DNA from: Spongospora subterranea f. sp. subterranea
Taxonomy: Eukaryota; Endomyxa: Phytomyxea; Phytomyxea; Plasmodiophorida
DNA: 64,000 nt
Direction: 5' to 3'
Assembly: GCA_049724395.1 (NCBI GenBank)
Contig: JAUGWO010000248.1
Coordinates: forward strand, 1-64,000
This document shows positions 9,540 to 20,806 of this stretch, in pieces (positions within the stretch are counted from its first letter, which is position 1; the number at the start of each line of letters is the position of its first letter). The notes under the pieces are model-generated. The model ran no database searches. It had not been told where the DNA came from and was given only the letters and a program-made list of their open reading frames with translations. Both the position numbers and the translations under genes were made by a program.

Positions 9540-12500
9540 TAGTTTGGCCAATGATCGACCCAATCTCAAAATACACTCTCCTTGAACATCACATCAAACC
9601 TTTGAGTTAGCAAAGAACGGTTAAATGGCCTCCAACTTTGCCGTGATAGTTTCAACGCCATTGGTTGACGACGTCCCGGTTATTGACGCCCCAATCCGTC
9701 TGGGAACTCTCAGTCTTATAGAGTTTGAGGTCGCTATAGTATACCGACTTTTGTCGTTGGATACGGTCCAGATTCTCTCCTTGTCTTGTGTTATAGAGTT
9801 TATAGAGTTTACAACACAAGCCAACTCCTTGTTGGTTGCATTCTTGGTGAGCTTTTGACCGGCCACAAGGGGCCTTGACCATGGGCCACACCCCTCCGGT
9901 TATTAGGGCAAAATTGCTGTGAATTTCGAAAAAAGAAACGATGGCCAAAGCCTCGGACTTCGGTGTCTGCTTTCGAGAAAAGAGATTGATTAACCAGAAA
10001 AATGTGAACCGATTCTTTTCATCGTTCTGTCCCTCCGCGCCATGATCGATTTCAGGATGTTCTAATCCATTAGTCATTTTCTATTGACGGGCAAAAGTGC
10101 CCTCAATGAGCGATCAGGGATATATGGAGTTGGCGTTATAAACTATCTTGACGCTGTCCGTGGCGGACACCGCGACGGCAGTCGTTTGCGCCATGTTTCG
10201 AATGCGTTCGCCGTTCAGTTGGTCATTTTCCTATTGGGTTATTCGGTCCCATATGGGCGGAGAGCGAGAAGAAGACGGTTGGGAATGGCGTTGAGATGGA
10301 TATTCGAAATGACGACCCCAATTATTGGCAATGGTGATCTCTGTAAAGGAGTATATGATCCCTAATTCCTATTGTATTCATACTGTCTGATCGTTATATT
10401 CCTCCCTTAAATGGAGCATCACACCGAACCAGTATTCTTTCTATCTCTCTCTCTCTCCCCCCATATGAGATATTCGTTATAACTAATCACTTTACACCGA
10501 GATTTTCCAGCAAAAACATGTTCACAACCAATGCATGATTTTTCCAACTCGGACTGTTATATTAAGATGGTGATTCTCCCTTTGTTTGAGCGGTTGAGTC
10601 TAATCCATTGCTCATTCCGTATAAAATTGGGGAATATTTTCGAACAATAATTCAATAAATGTCGTATCTTCTCCGCAATCCCACTCGTTAACGAACGCCC
10701 TTGTTATGTCAATTGTGGTCACCATGAACGGACGGGAAGGAGTTGGTGCATCGACCATCAGAAAATACTCATTCTCTTCCTACTGATTTGCTGTTGGCTT
10801 TTTTAACTGCTCTTTCTGATTCTTCAATATTGATTCAATCTGTTGGTGTTCTTAATCGTTCTGACCAATAATTTTGCCAGGAGTAATCTGTGCAGCATTT
10901 CTATATTGACTCCAGAATTGGTTTTGGTATTGTTGTTTCATTGATCGTTTGTAGTAATCATGTGACTTTGGCCATATTAGTTCAGCTGCAGCTGATGGTT
11001 TGTTTATGCCAACGTCCTGGATTTGCAACCTTGCCGTGTAGCCGGCTGGAACGATATCGATCAGGTCATTCAATGCGTTGCGAGCGAGCACACGTTGTCT
11101 CAACGAGAAGAGACCATGATGGTTCGTTGCCACCACAAATACGGCAGGCGACCCGCGATTGCTGATTGGAAGAGGTGGCCAATGCCTGTGATCCTTTAGA
11201 AATGCCCACGATTTGGGCCTCGTGTGTGCCAGATTCAGTGCTGATAAGGTCGTTATGCCTTTGGGAAGCGCACTCCCGATGCTGTTGTCCTGGCATCATT
11301 CCAGGTTCAGGTTCGACGTTGTGATGGACCTTATCGTGTGATCGTTTTTACAGTCCCGTTCCCCATTGATTCTTTAAACTTTGTTGGCCCCATATCCTAG
11401 CTACCCAACGATCCCACCATCGTATGTCTTCTATCAATTGTCCCCCATTCCGCCGAGAAACCCATTCGTTTGTCATGGTGTATCCCGTCCCTCGTTCTGA
11501 TAACCCAAATTAATTTGAGCCCAACGATTGCCTGCTGTTTTTTTGATATAGATATGGGGTGGGACAAAGTCACATTGATCTTCATCAGCGTTGGGATCTT
11601 TGGGAAAACAACAATTTCTGATAATGGATTGTGTCGTGTTGACCTGATCCACAACCAAGCTATGCTCTCATCCACTATCAGTTAAGAACACGTCTTCTGG
11701 GCACATCTGCCGCCGAATCTGGTCGGAAAGCTTCTTCACTGGTAATTGATGAGCGCATCACGAGCGGATATCGGTCGAAACGATCGGGTTGGACGGTTTT
11801 AACAAAGAAATCACAACGCAGTTGATCGTCAAATACTGGGAAAGATCAAACTGGAAAGATGGAGAATCATGTTCCGTGATGGGCCCGATCAAACATTAAC
11901 GGTTCCCAGTACAGTCTTCGATGGCGATAAATGGTCCACAAATACCGGCGAGGAAGTGATGACGGTCACCTGTGGGGACGTTGACGAGCAATGTTTTGTT
12001 CCGGTGGCGCCATGACAAAGTGTCGCGTTAACTCAAAGTGTGCAATCCGATTTGATCGAAACTACAAACAAACCAAACGTGATCGGTGCCTTATGCTGCT
12101 GTCGGAATTCATCCGCGAAGGTCGTGGCCGATGAACCTGACAGATTATCAAGCAGCGCCGGCTCTGAGTTTTCGCAAAACTGTAATCTTTCTCAAACGAT
12201 CGCGGCTATTGCATAAACCGAGGTCTCGTGAAGCAGATTCAATAACATCACATTTACTTTGCCTTTCTCATTTGCCAAAGTTTTGGGCATGGATGATGGA
12301 GGCAAGACACTGCAATGGCCAACCTAGTTCGGCACTCAGAATACGCGGCTGTCAAGACGACTTGGCACCGTCCCTGGGACAACAATCGTTGACGTTGAAT
12401 GTCGGGTAAGTGGATTATTCCGCACCCGCTGCAGGAGTGATTCGACCAGATCACTATCAGAACAGTTCTTCCAAACTCACCAATGATGAAGTGTAGAAAC

Positions 12501-12780
12501 TGTCGAAGCACACGCTGACCCTGCCTTGCCCATATTGACAACCAAAATAAGTTTTTGAACCTTCTGGACATGTTGTGGCTCAGGCAGCTGAAGTACCTGT
12601 TTTAGGAAAAACGTCTCCAGAGAACACATCGTTGAGCCCTCAATTTCTCCAACTTCCAAAATGCCATTTGAAATTGACAAACTCAAATTTTGTTTCGTCG
12701 GGACTTTACTTGTCGCGTCGGTGGGGCGTGAGTCAATTTCAGGGAAGTATCGGTCGATCATTCCGGAAGGCGATCCTGAT
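9540..12780. other. Gene-poor stretch with a LINE scrap
   Basis: Apart from the LINE fragment at 10782-10905, I see no coding pattern. Frames of 90-140 codons occur on both strands, for example 9652-10077 and 11397-11675 on the minus strand, but none shows a family motif or splices to a neighbour. Some look like very decayed mobile DNA; I could not name an element. Confidence 0.45.
10782..10905 (-). mobile_element. Fragment of a related LINE (finger region of the RT)
   Basis: The stretch GATTTGCTGTTGGCTTTTTT, followed by AACTGCTCTTTC and then TGCCAGGAGTA, matches the LINE at about 1078-1180 with scattered changes and small gaps. On the minus strand both read as the LLLAELL ... VKKANSKSA part of ORF2. 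The piece is too short and too changed to code, so it is an older, broken copy of the same or a sister LINE family. Its limits are approximate. Confidence 0.8.
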
Positions 12781-12792
12781 CGGGGATTGGTG

Positions 12793-12999
12793 ATGAAGAC
12801 GGTCTGGGCGATAACGATCCTGATTGTGGTGGTGAGCGGCCTGGGCGTGGCGCTAGGGCACATGCACCACCCCCATCATCACTACAACAACCTCGACATG
12901 AACAGCGAGAGCGGCGTCAAGACCATCCAAACCCCCATGGGCAACACGATCACCAACTTCAAACGCCTTCACAAGACCAGCCACCGAGATCATGATTGA
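12793..12999 (+). CDS. Small secreted His-rich peptide
   Basis: A 68-residue frame starting at the Met of MKTVWAITILIVVV, a strong signal peptide that ends near SGLGVALG. The mature part is about 50 residues and opens with HMHHPHHHYNN, a cluster of seven histidines likely able to bind metal, followed by a Ser/Asn/Thr-rich tail that is rich in His and Lys. There are no cysteines. The same frame extends upstream to 12661, but the signal peptide fixes the start I chose. GC content is high, like the other secreted genes at 7.8-8.9 and 13.1-13.8 kb. The family is unknown. Being short, it could be part of a longer spliced gene, but I saw no joining exon. Confidence 0.6.
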   Translation: MKTVWAITILIVVVSGLGVALGHMHHPHHHYNNLDMNSESGVKTIQTPMGNTITNFKRLHKTSHRDHD

Positions 13000-13146
13000 C
13001 CAATCCAATGTTTCCCAACAATCACCATAAACGTCACATTTTTCTGACAATCTATTGATGACGATCCAATGTTCTCTCACAAACTCAGTGTTTATTTGGA
13101 TTGTTGGTGAACAGGACGGTAGCGCCAACAGGGCGGTAGCGCCATC

Positions 13147-13821
13147 TCAGATTGGTGGCAATCCCGCTGTCTCGTTCCCAACCACCCCAGTCACCGGTAA
13201 TGACGATCCTGGCGTCGGCATTGTCTCGTTCATTGCTCCTCCTCCTCCGGTTCCCAGCCCGCACGTGTTCTTCGCCAACAGCGCGTTCACGGTCAGGGTG
13301 ATGTTCGGGCTGAACTCGGGCGCCGCCTTCATCGTCGCCGTATCCTGGTAGGCGGCCAGGAAGTGCTGGCCAAACCCGCCAAACTGGACGTTGATGAAGG
13401 CGGAGGTGGGATCTTGACAGACCTTGTTGACCCAGACGGCCATGGTGCTGATGTTGGTGGTGGCGTTCCTGGCCAGCTGGGTGGCGATATCGGCCGGCGT
13501 CTCGCAATATGGCATTCCAGAGATGTTCAGGCACTTTGGCACAGCCGGGTCGGCGATCACCCGAACCTGGCAGGTTAGGAGCGGGACGTCGTCCTTAACC
13601 CAGGTCGTGTTGTCCCAATGGTACGTGCTCGTCTCGTTGTTCATTTGGACCAGGATGATGCCGCCCGCCACCGGCGTGGCCAACGAGAACTCCTGGCTGG
13701 CTCGCGGGTCGGCGTCCACTAGGATGAACGCGCTCTTCTCACACGTGAACTCGATCGCCGACGAAATGGTGACCAGGGCCAGTAGGACTGAAAGCGCAAG
13801 CTGCGACGCACCAGATACCAT
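13147..13821 (-). CDS. Predicted secreted glycoprotein
   Basis: A single-exon frame of 224 residues. The start chosen is the Met of MVSGASQLALSVLLAL, which gives a signal peptide cleaved near SSAIEFTC; 22 in-frame codons upstream were left out because they would precede it. The mature chain has about six cysteines and at least seven N-glycosylation sites (NET, NTT, NIS, NAT, NIT), and ends in a Gly/Pro-rich tail without a GPI-type hydrophobic end. It is therefore likely to be exported and disulphide-bonded. No family was recognised. It faces the His-rich peptide gene tail to tail, with about 150 bp between the two stops, and shares its GC-rich coding style. Confidence 0.75.
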   Translation of the reverse strand: MVSGASQLALSVLLALVTISSAIEFTCEKSAFILVDADPRASQEFSLATPVAGGIILVQMNNETSTYHWDNTTWVKDDVPLLTCQVRVIADPAVPKCLNISGMPYCETPADIATQLARNATTNISTMAVWVNKVCQDPTSAFINVQFGGFGQHFLAAYQDTATMKAAPEFSPNITLTVNALLAKNTCGLGTGGGGAMNETMPTPGSSLPVTGVVGNETAGLPPI

Positions 13822-14427
13822 GATGTTTGTAAAGTGAATCGAACGTATCGGAATCGGAGCTGATGGACCTATCTCCGAATGGAGCAAATATGGTCCGGCG
13901 ACTCCCTTTGCAACCGATTCAACCTGATTGACTCAATTGAGTATCCACTTTCAGGTTCATGAGGTACTTTTTTGTTTGTCCTTGCTGTGTTAAGACATGT
14001 AGATTGTTTAGAACACCATTGGTACTGGTGGGGGCTGAAAAGAACTGTGGATAACAGGTCTTCCTGTTGGTGATTTTACACCAACTGGAACCAAAACTGG
14101 AATCAGCGTCAGGTATCGGTGAGGTACGTTCCATTATTAGGACAGCAATGAACTGGTCATAGGCGCTTCCAGGAAGGCGACGAGGTGTCAGCCAGTATAG
14201 TTGTGAACCATTCCATAGATCGTATCACAATTTGAAAACCTTTGAACAGCGACTTAATCCTGAACATGTACTCCCATGGCCAGTTAAATATTTGTTTTGG
14301 AAATGACGGGCGCTATTTCAGTGCAATATTCATATCTTAACGGAATGAACAACCCATTGATACACACCAATGATTAAATACCGCAAGGAAAACCAGTCGT
14401 GGAGCTTCATACAACAAGCAGTTGCCG

Positions 14428-14984
14428 ATGGGGGGTTTAATGCATAGCGCGTGCGATCACGTTTTAGAGCTGGTCAACTACGTGAAGGCGACGACGTTGG
14501 CCGCCGGCCACTTGAACTGGCGTCAGCCCATCGTCCTAATCATGGCATTGGGCCAGGTCGCCATGGCCATCGTCACCTATCGCTCCCGAACCCAGCTCGA
14601 TATCCAGGCCTCGTTACTCTGTATCATCGGTAACAGAAACTCGCCCAACGTTGCCGGGCACTACGTTAACTGGTCGTGACCTTGTGATTCCGACTTGGCA
14701 GGCTCGCTGATGTTGGCATCCCCGCTGCTGAACCGACTGTTGACGAGCTGGTGGCCAGAGATATGGTCATCGCCAGTGCTGGAGTCGTCCAGCCAGTTCA
14801 TGGCCGTCGTCACTACTCCTCTCATCCCGATCGCCGCATTCATATTCGTAATCCGCCGGTTCTGTCTGTCGCTGGTCGGACCTGACACGCTCTGTGTGTG
14901 TGTGTGTTGTAGTTGAACGGGCTGTACCGGTTCATACAGATGAAGAAGGTGCCTGTAGCGACGCCAGTCAAAAAATACGAGTAG
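14428..14984 (+). CDS. TMEM18-like membrane protein (3 exons)
   Basis: Exons 14428-14629, 14702-14847 and 14913-14984 join in frame through GT-AG introns of 72 and 65 bp to give 139 residues, the usual length of TMEM18. Three hydrophobic segments are present. The second ends in LMLASPLLNRLLTSWW, which lines up with the LAEPLNSLLATNW stretch of animal TMEM18, and the third (FMAVVTTPLIPIAAFIF) is followed by a basic tail (IQMKKVPVATPVKKYE), also as in TMEM18. In animals TMEM18 sits in the nuclear envelope. The second intron contains a (TG)n run. The match is by eye only; another small three-helix membrane family remains possible. Confidence 0.6.
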
Positions 14985-15261
14985 TTGGTGGAGCTGTTTA
15001 TGTGAAGAGAGAGAAAGAGGAGAGAGAGAGAGATCCTATACAGTCGCATTGGTATTCGCAATAATTCAGTAAATCAAGACCGTTATCTGAATTATTTTTG
15101 AGACGCTTTCGTTTTCTATTCTCCCTTGATGCGAATGAAGTGCTTTTAAGAAGTGTTTATGGGCGGATGCTTTAATTACATTGAAGCGATGGGTTCGGTA
15201 TTGAAAGAAGTGTTGTGTTCGTGAGAGTTCCCGAGTACACCATCATGGCTTCAGTCAACCC

Positions 15262-15885
15262 ATGAAGGATTTCATCTGTGTCCACAATGCGGCAAAGTCG
15301 GAAAACAACAACAGGCCGATTAATTGCATTATTGACACACACGTGCATCGGATTGCATGGGCGGTCTGTGTCGGACAACCTCGTGACGACCATTGTGGAA
15401 TACGTTTGTGGCCGGAGGCCGACAATATTACCGAGTCGCTTTCGCCCTTTCTGGAATGGCAGACGATGCTGGTTTAGCATCCACATAAACGATCACTGGG
15501 AAGATGAGAGTGGTGCTCTGAATCAGGATCATAACACAGGTTGGTGCAGGTGTTATCGCTCATGCGCAAGCGGTCAACCACGTGCATCCGATCATCTCAA
15601 TGTCAAACCTGACCCGAATGCGAATTCTCCGATTTGTCAGACCGCCGCCGGGAGTGGAGAACCAGAGACGAGTATGATCGAGCTGTTGCCAGCAATTGAC
15701 CCGATGCGGATCGAACCTTCGACCAAGCTACAGTCGTTTTTGGCGCAAGCTCAACAACAAAAGGTCTTAGGAAGTCGCAAGGCGGGCCCTAAAATTCCGA
15801 CGATGTGTTCGACTCTTTAAAGGCACGGCTCAAGGATCTCGGAGGTTCACTCTTATCAACGTCTGAATCTGTAACTCAACAAATA
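15262..15885 (+). CDS. Unidentified gene, exon limits unresolved
   Basis: The frame LLPAIDPMRIEPSTKLQSFL, followed by AQAQQQKVLG, at 15675-15800 and the neighbouring frame FDSLKARLKDLGGSLLS at 15808-15860 look coding: polar, helical, without stops, typical of a cytosolic protein. They need a splice or frame change between them. Upstream frames from 15262 are open but not convincing. The coding pattern ends within about 30 bp of the satellite array, so the gene either stops there or has been cut by it. No family recognised. Confidence 0.3.
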
Positions 15886-15904
15886 GGTCATTCAGCGGTT
15901 GTGA

Positions 15905-16795
15905 TATTGTTTAGAATATACAGTACCCACCAGTGTAGTGTAGCGTGTCTAATATCGCCATGTAACGAGACGGTGAGATCTAAACCACGGCAGAGGTAAC
16001 GTAACAGTGTTGATTTGACGTGTCTGATATACGATAGCGTCACATGTAACGTGAACAATCTACAGAACCCACAACAGTAAAGTAAAAATAGCGTGTCTGA
16101 TAGCGTTATAGGTAACGAGACGATAAGATCTACCCCGAGACTGTAGCGTGTCTGATAGCGTTATAGGTAACGAGACGATAAGATCTACCCCGAGACTGTA
16201 GCGTGTCTGATAGCGTTATAGGTAACGAGACGATAAGATCTACCCCGAGACTGTAGCGTGTCTGATAGCGTTATAGGTAACGAGACGATAAGATCTACCC
16301 CGAGACTGTAGCGTGTCTGATAGCGTTATAGGTAACGAGACGATAAGATCTACCCCGAGACTGTAGCGTGTCTGATAGCGTTATAGGTAACGAGACGATA
16401 AGATCTAGCGTTATAGGTAACCCGATAAGATCTACCCCGAGACTGTAGCGTGTCTGATAGCGTTATAGGTAACGAGACGATAGGTAACGAGACGATAAGT
16501 ATCTACCCGATAGCGTTATAGGTAACGAGACCCCTACCCCGAGACTGTAGCGTGTCTGATAGCGTTATAGGTAACGAGACGATAAGATCTACCCCGAGAC
16601 TGTAGCGTGTCTGATAGCATTATAGGTAACGAGACGATAAGATCTACCCCGAGACTGTAGCGTGTCTGATAGCGTTATAGGTAACGAGACGATAAGATCT
16701 ACCCCGAGACTGAAGCGTGTCTGATAGCGTTATAGGTAACGAGACGATAAGATCTACCCCGAGACTGTAGCGTGTCTGATAGCGTCATAGATAAC
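15905..16795. repeat. Satellite array of a 55-bp unit
   Basis: From 16091 the unit beginning GCGTGTCTGATAGCGTTATA repeats every 55 bases (16091, 16146, 16201, 16256, 16311 and 16366), nearly without change. A scrambled part with partial units lies at about 16405-16545, then further regular units run to about 16790, about 12 units in all. Before 16091 only diverged units with the same landmarks (GTGTCTGATA, GTAACG, AGATCTA) are found. Each unit holds the small inverted repeat CGTTA-TAGG-TAACG. Near-identity in the middle and decay at the edge is the usual picture of unequal exchange. Too long and too uniform in its units to be a CRISPR. Confidence 0.95.
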
Positions 16796-17329
16796 GACAG
16801 TAAGGTCGTAACGAGAGCTGTTCACTGCTGCTACTGTAGTGTATGTAACTATCACATTCACACGAAGAGTATCATTCATTCCAATTGCCTTTCTTTGAAA
16901 TGTGGTTTTATAAAAAATACGATGACAAATGCGCAACAAGCCCGTTCAAAGGCCACTTTGGCCTCGGCAAATTCGCGCGTTTTTCCGGATGTCCGAAGGG
17001 TTGGCGGGGTGGCAATCAATCGGGACTGAGGAACCCCGGCCCGAGTTCCTCAAGAGGCCGCTCTGGTGAAATCACTGGCTAGGGGGAACTCGTCCAAAAA
17101 GGGTAGGGGATCGGTTAATGGTCATACAGCCCCAGTGAATTGGTCCCCATCAAATGGCTGGCAGCGATCTGTTGAACAGCACCATTACTTCCCATCATGA
17201 ACTCGAACAACGCCTTCTCATATCGGAAGATGATTTGCCTCAAGGAAAAGTCCTCGATCGTCAGGTCTCAAATCCTTTTATTCTCGCCAATTTTGTCTGC
17301 TGCTGATATCGGATGGTGAAAGGGGCACG

Positions 17330-19485
17330 GGGCGGTCTATTACCGGTCATATGATGGGACAACAATTTATCGAACCGCTACAGATTTAGTAAAATGCCGT
17401 GTTCAATATCCCAAAATCCAATCCTTGCCGGCACCGATCGCCAAATTTTACAATGAGCAAAATGCTCAGATTGACGATATGATACGTATGGAACAACATA
17501 TCCATAATGTCACCGCCGATGTTGGTCGCTTTTCGTATTATTTAGACACATGCGCTGATATAAATATTCAGGTGCGATCACCCGGTGAAGGAACCGATCT
17601 TGACGCTTTTCACTATCATAACGCTATTCCCCAAATGTCTGAAGATGGTAATGATCATGTTCAAGTTTTGCCTCGCCAGTTGAAAGAATTCGTTTTTTTT
17701 TATTTTGATTCTGTTTCTACTTCTGCTCGAATTATTTTATATCTACTGTGGAATTGTTCCGACTTTTGTTACCATCCGGTTTTTTTTCTTTCGAAATCAC
17801 GCAATAGAATTGTGGTGCTGGCAATTTATTGTTGAATTAGGCGTTGCCAGACCCGTTGGGTCATCGTTGACTCAAAGATTCTGGGAAACCCAAGTATTCT
17901 ATGCCGTCGTATCCAGTATTGTATTCAATTGTATTCTCGCGGGGTACCTCGAAAATCTGGTCATCTGCCCTCGTAGTTCCTTAACATCGATCGATCATAG
18001 GTTGAATGTATGGCTGTCGTTTCGGACTGGTTCATTATCGATTGCTGCCTCAACCGCTGATACGGCGTTGGACTTGCTCACGTCGACAATGCTGTTTATC
18101 AGCGCTCGGCGTCGTGGCCAATCCGATCCCTATAACTACCCATATGGGAAAACACGAATGGAGCCAATTGGGATCTTATTGTTTGCTGGTAATATACCGT
18201 TTTTGAGAAGAAAATGTGTCTTTGGTCTCATGTTCCGATGCTCAGTCATCATGGGAATGGCATCGTTAGCCATTGTTGGCGAATCAATCCATAGGCTCAT
18301 TACTGGAATCGAATCTAAAGGACCTCATTGTTCGTTTTCATTGACTTCCGCAACGTTCTCTGCAGTGTTTGTTAAGTTTGTTTATCAGTGATTGTGACGC
18401 CCGGGCTCATATTCCTGATTGTTTTTCTTGTTAATGTGGTCTGTAAATTGATTGTTATCTTCTACTGTCGTCTGGTTGCTCGCCACGCGCCCTTCGGCGG
18501 ATCTACTTGCCTCACTGTTGCCAAGGAGCAGAATTACGACTTGGGTATAGATATCATTCAGTATTTATAGTTGTAATTTGCATTGAAATTTTCTCGTTTA
18601 GTGACATATACCGGCGCCTTTTTAGCAGCGTGTCTAGCTTCATTTTCAGCAAAACTATGGTCAGTGGAAATCTTTTTTCTTGTTGAATCCAACAGTTGCA
18701 GCGCTCGGCAATTTTCGATTCCGTTTGTTGCGATAATCGTTCGGTCATTTTCGATTTTATGACTGTGATGTTCATTCATATTGCGGGTTTTTGGTTTAGG
18801 TTCATGGATCCGGTGATTGCCATTGCCCTCTCATTCTATGTGGCGTTAAACTGGATCTCTGACGCCAGAGAACATATTCAGCAGCTAGGTAATCTTTCAC
18901 TCTTTGTTTCGGTTCTGTTTTCTTTGCACTCTGTTACTTAACTCATCTCGACACGATTGGCCTTTTTTTAGAGAACAATCCTACACCTCTACGCTGTCCT
19001 TTTTCTATTGCTGACGAGTTATCTGGCATCTGGTTTATAGTAGGGAAAAGTGCAGGTCGGGCCTTCATCAGTCAGGTGACTTACCTGGCATTACGTCACG
19101 ACGCCAGAATACTATTTATCGATGACGTGAAGGCTGTCCATTTTGGCGAAAAGATCATGGTAACACGTCTTTGGTTTTTTGCCGCCACGTTTTTTTGTGT
19201 AGTTCTGACGTGTTTTTTTGTTTGGCAGGTTGAAGTTCATATTGGCCTTCCAGGCGATATGCTTTTGCAAGATAGTCATGACATTGGTGAGAGTCTACAG
19301 ATCAAACTTGAGGGGCTAAGCTCGGTGGAAATCGCCCATGTTCATACGGTTAGTGAAATGTCGTCCGTGTTGTGGCAACAAAAATATGTTGATGATCGTA
19401 CGGATTCGCACAGGACTATGTGTATTGTCATCCATTCAAAGAGCATCGGATAATGTTTCTCCATCAACCAACACCAGAAGTCTAG
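17330..19485 (+). CDS. Cation diffusion facilitator (CDF/SLC30/MTP) metal transporter, at least 10 exons
   Basis: Exons 17425-17647, 17808-17943, 18001-18188, 18246-18329, 18389-18544, 18602-18659, 18800-18888, 19041-19159, 19229-19348 and 19414-19485 join in frame to 414 residues; coding continues a little upstream (to about 17330) but the start exon is not resolved. Family landmarks: PAPIAKFYNEQNAQID, SGSLSIAASTADTALDLL (here TGSLSIAAS), YPYGKTRMEPIGILLFA, MDPVIAIALSFYVALNW, LVGKSAG, and the cytosolic ferredoxin-like end VEVHIGLPGDM / HDIGESLQIKLE / HTDYVYCHPFKEHRI. The sequence most resembles the plant and fungal MTP group, which exports Mn, Zn or Fe out of the cytosol by proton antiport. 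Six membrane helices are expected. Introns are 57-69 bp, with three longer ones of 140-160 bp. Confidence 0.9.
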
Positions 19486-19865
19486 GTGAACTCTCCCGAA
19501 TCGACCGCAATAAACCGAAACTTACAATTCAGACAGATGAAATACTTTTTCAGAATATTCTCCTTTTCTGTGTTTTGTATTCATTATCAATAATAGTTTT
19601 TATTCATTAATAGCATCCCTGTCGCCAAAGCGTCGGCGCCAGAAACCCTTTCATTATCAGGTGAAAGACAGCGCTGCCAAACTATTACTCAATTGGTCGG
19701 GCCCGCAAAAAATCTTTCCGACTCGGGAGTTTTTCATTATCTTCTTCGCAATTTGACTTTTATCTACCATCCATAGTCTTCTGGTGTTTTCTCATAGTCA
19801 TTCTTTAGACAAAATCCATCGCTGGTTTCTCAAACTCGACGGCAACAATTATGTTATTGAGAGCA

Positions 19866-20609
19866 TTATAGGGCGAAGAAAAACATATGGACTGCTATTG
19901 GCACGCGATGGTCAGCGTTTGAGACGCCAGCGACATAGTTTGGTCTAAGGAATGACGATGAAGAAAAACACCAGAAGACTGTGGAGTGTGGACAAAAGTC
20001 GGGAAATGGGTAAACTCGGGTGCACAAAAGATACTCACAATCTTCAACACATAGTTTCCTTTTCAAGGACTGACCAATCGAGATAGGAATCCTCAAATGG
20101 CAAAGGCTTATGGCGTTGACGGATCCAGTAAGCCTGGCTAGCATCCTAAAACATACAGGGAACACGCGTCCGGCTACGCCAACGTAACTGCCTGACGAAT
20201 CGTGGGCTAAAGCGGCCTCGAAGCTTTTCCCCTGTGCTTCAAGTTCCATCCCACGTCCTCGAGTCTCATCCTGGTCTGGCTGCCATTTATGTTTGGCGCG
20301 CCGGAAGTAGTCGGAGGGGAGCAAGAACTTCAGCGAAATGTGGAATGGCGAGACGGATAGCGGCACAAAGGAATCGCATCGATCGACCAGCATTAGGATC
20401 GTGACGGATTCCATGCGCCCAGAACATAGTTTCGCACCACAGCGCTTCCGTTGAGATGAAGACAACGACATGCCGATGCTGACGATTTCAAGTTTCTCTG
20501 AACGCGGTGTTGAAGTAAAAATCAAGCTGGGGAAGGTCACACGACCCTGATCATCAGGAAATTGTCCCAGAATATCATCCAGCCATACCAATAGCTTCGC
20601 AGGGGTCAA
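19866..20609 (-). CDS. Open frame of 247 codons, doubtful gene
   Basis: A minus-strand frame without stops between the CDF gene and the cyclase. The part FHISLKFLLPSDYFRR looks protein-like, but no known domain is visible, and the N-terminal end would need a further exon toward 20810, overlapping the start of the cyclase on the other strand. Its last 80 residues are Cys/Phe-rich and not typical of coding sequence. It may be chance. Confidence 0.22.
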   Translation of the reverse strand: MTPAKLLVWLDDILGQFPDDQGRVTFPSLIFTSTPRSEKLEIVSIGMSLSSSQRKRCGAKLCSGRMESVTILMLVDRCDSFVPLSVSPFHISLKFLLPSDYFRRAKHKWQPDQDETRGRGMELEAQGKSFEAALAHDSSGSYVGVAGRVFPVCFRMLARLTGSVNAISLCHLRIPISIGQSLKRKLCVEDCEYLLCTRVYPFPDFCPHSTVFWCFSSSSFLRPNYVAGVSNADHRVPIAVHMFFFAL

Positions 20610-20806
20610 AATCCTGTTTTCGTCCCACGCTGAAAAGGCGAAAACGCCATTCGCGTTTTCGTGACGAGTGAGGTCTGCGGTCTAAGTCGAAGAGGATCCT
20701 GCGATGTCGGGGAATCTCAATAGAAGATCGGTTGCAGAGTACGCCGAGCCGGATCACACCATCTCCTTCTGATCGACCTGGGGCATCACTGGCCATCACC
20801 GCCAAA

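Noticed and set aside
9540-10080. A possible LTR or transposon end with the repeated TATAGAGTTTATAGAGTTT motif.
   Set aside because: Only one copy is present, with no partner repeat, primer site or coding part nearby.
15905-16795. The 55-bp array as a CRISPR or operator array.
   Set aside because: No variable spacers exist between conserved repeats; whole units are copied. This is a satellite in a eukaryote.
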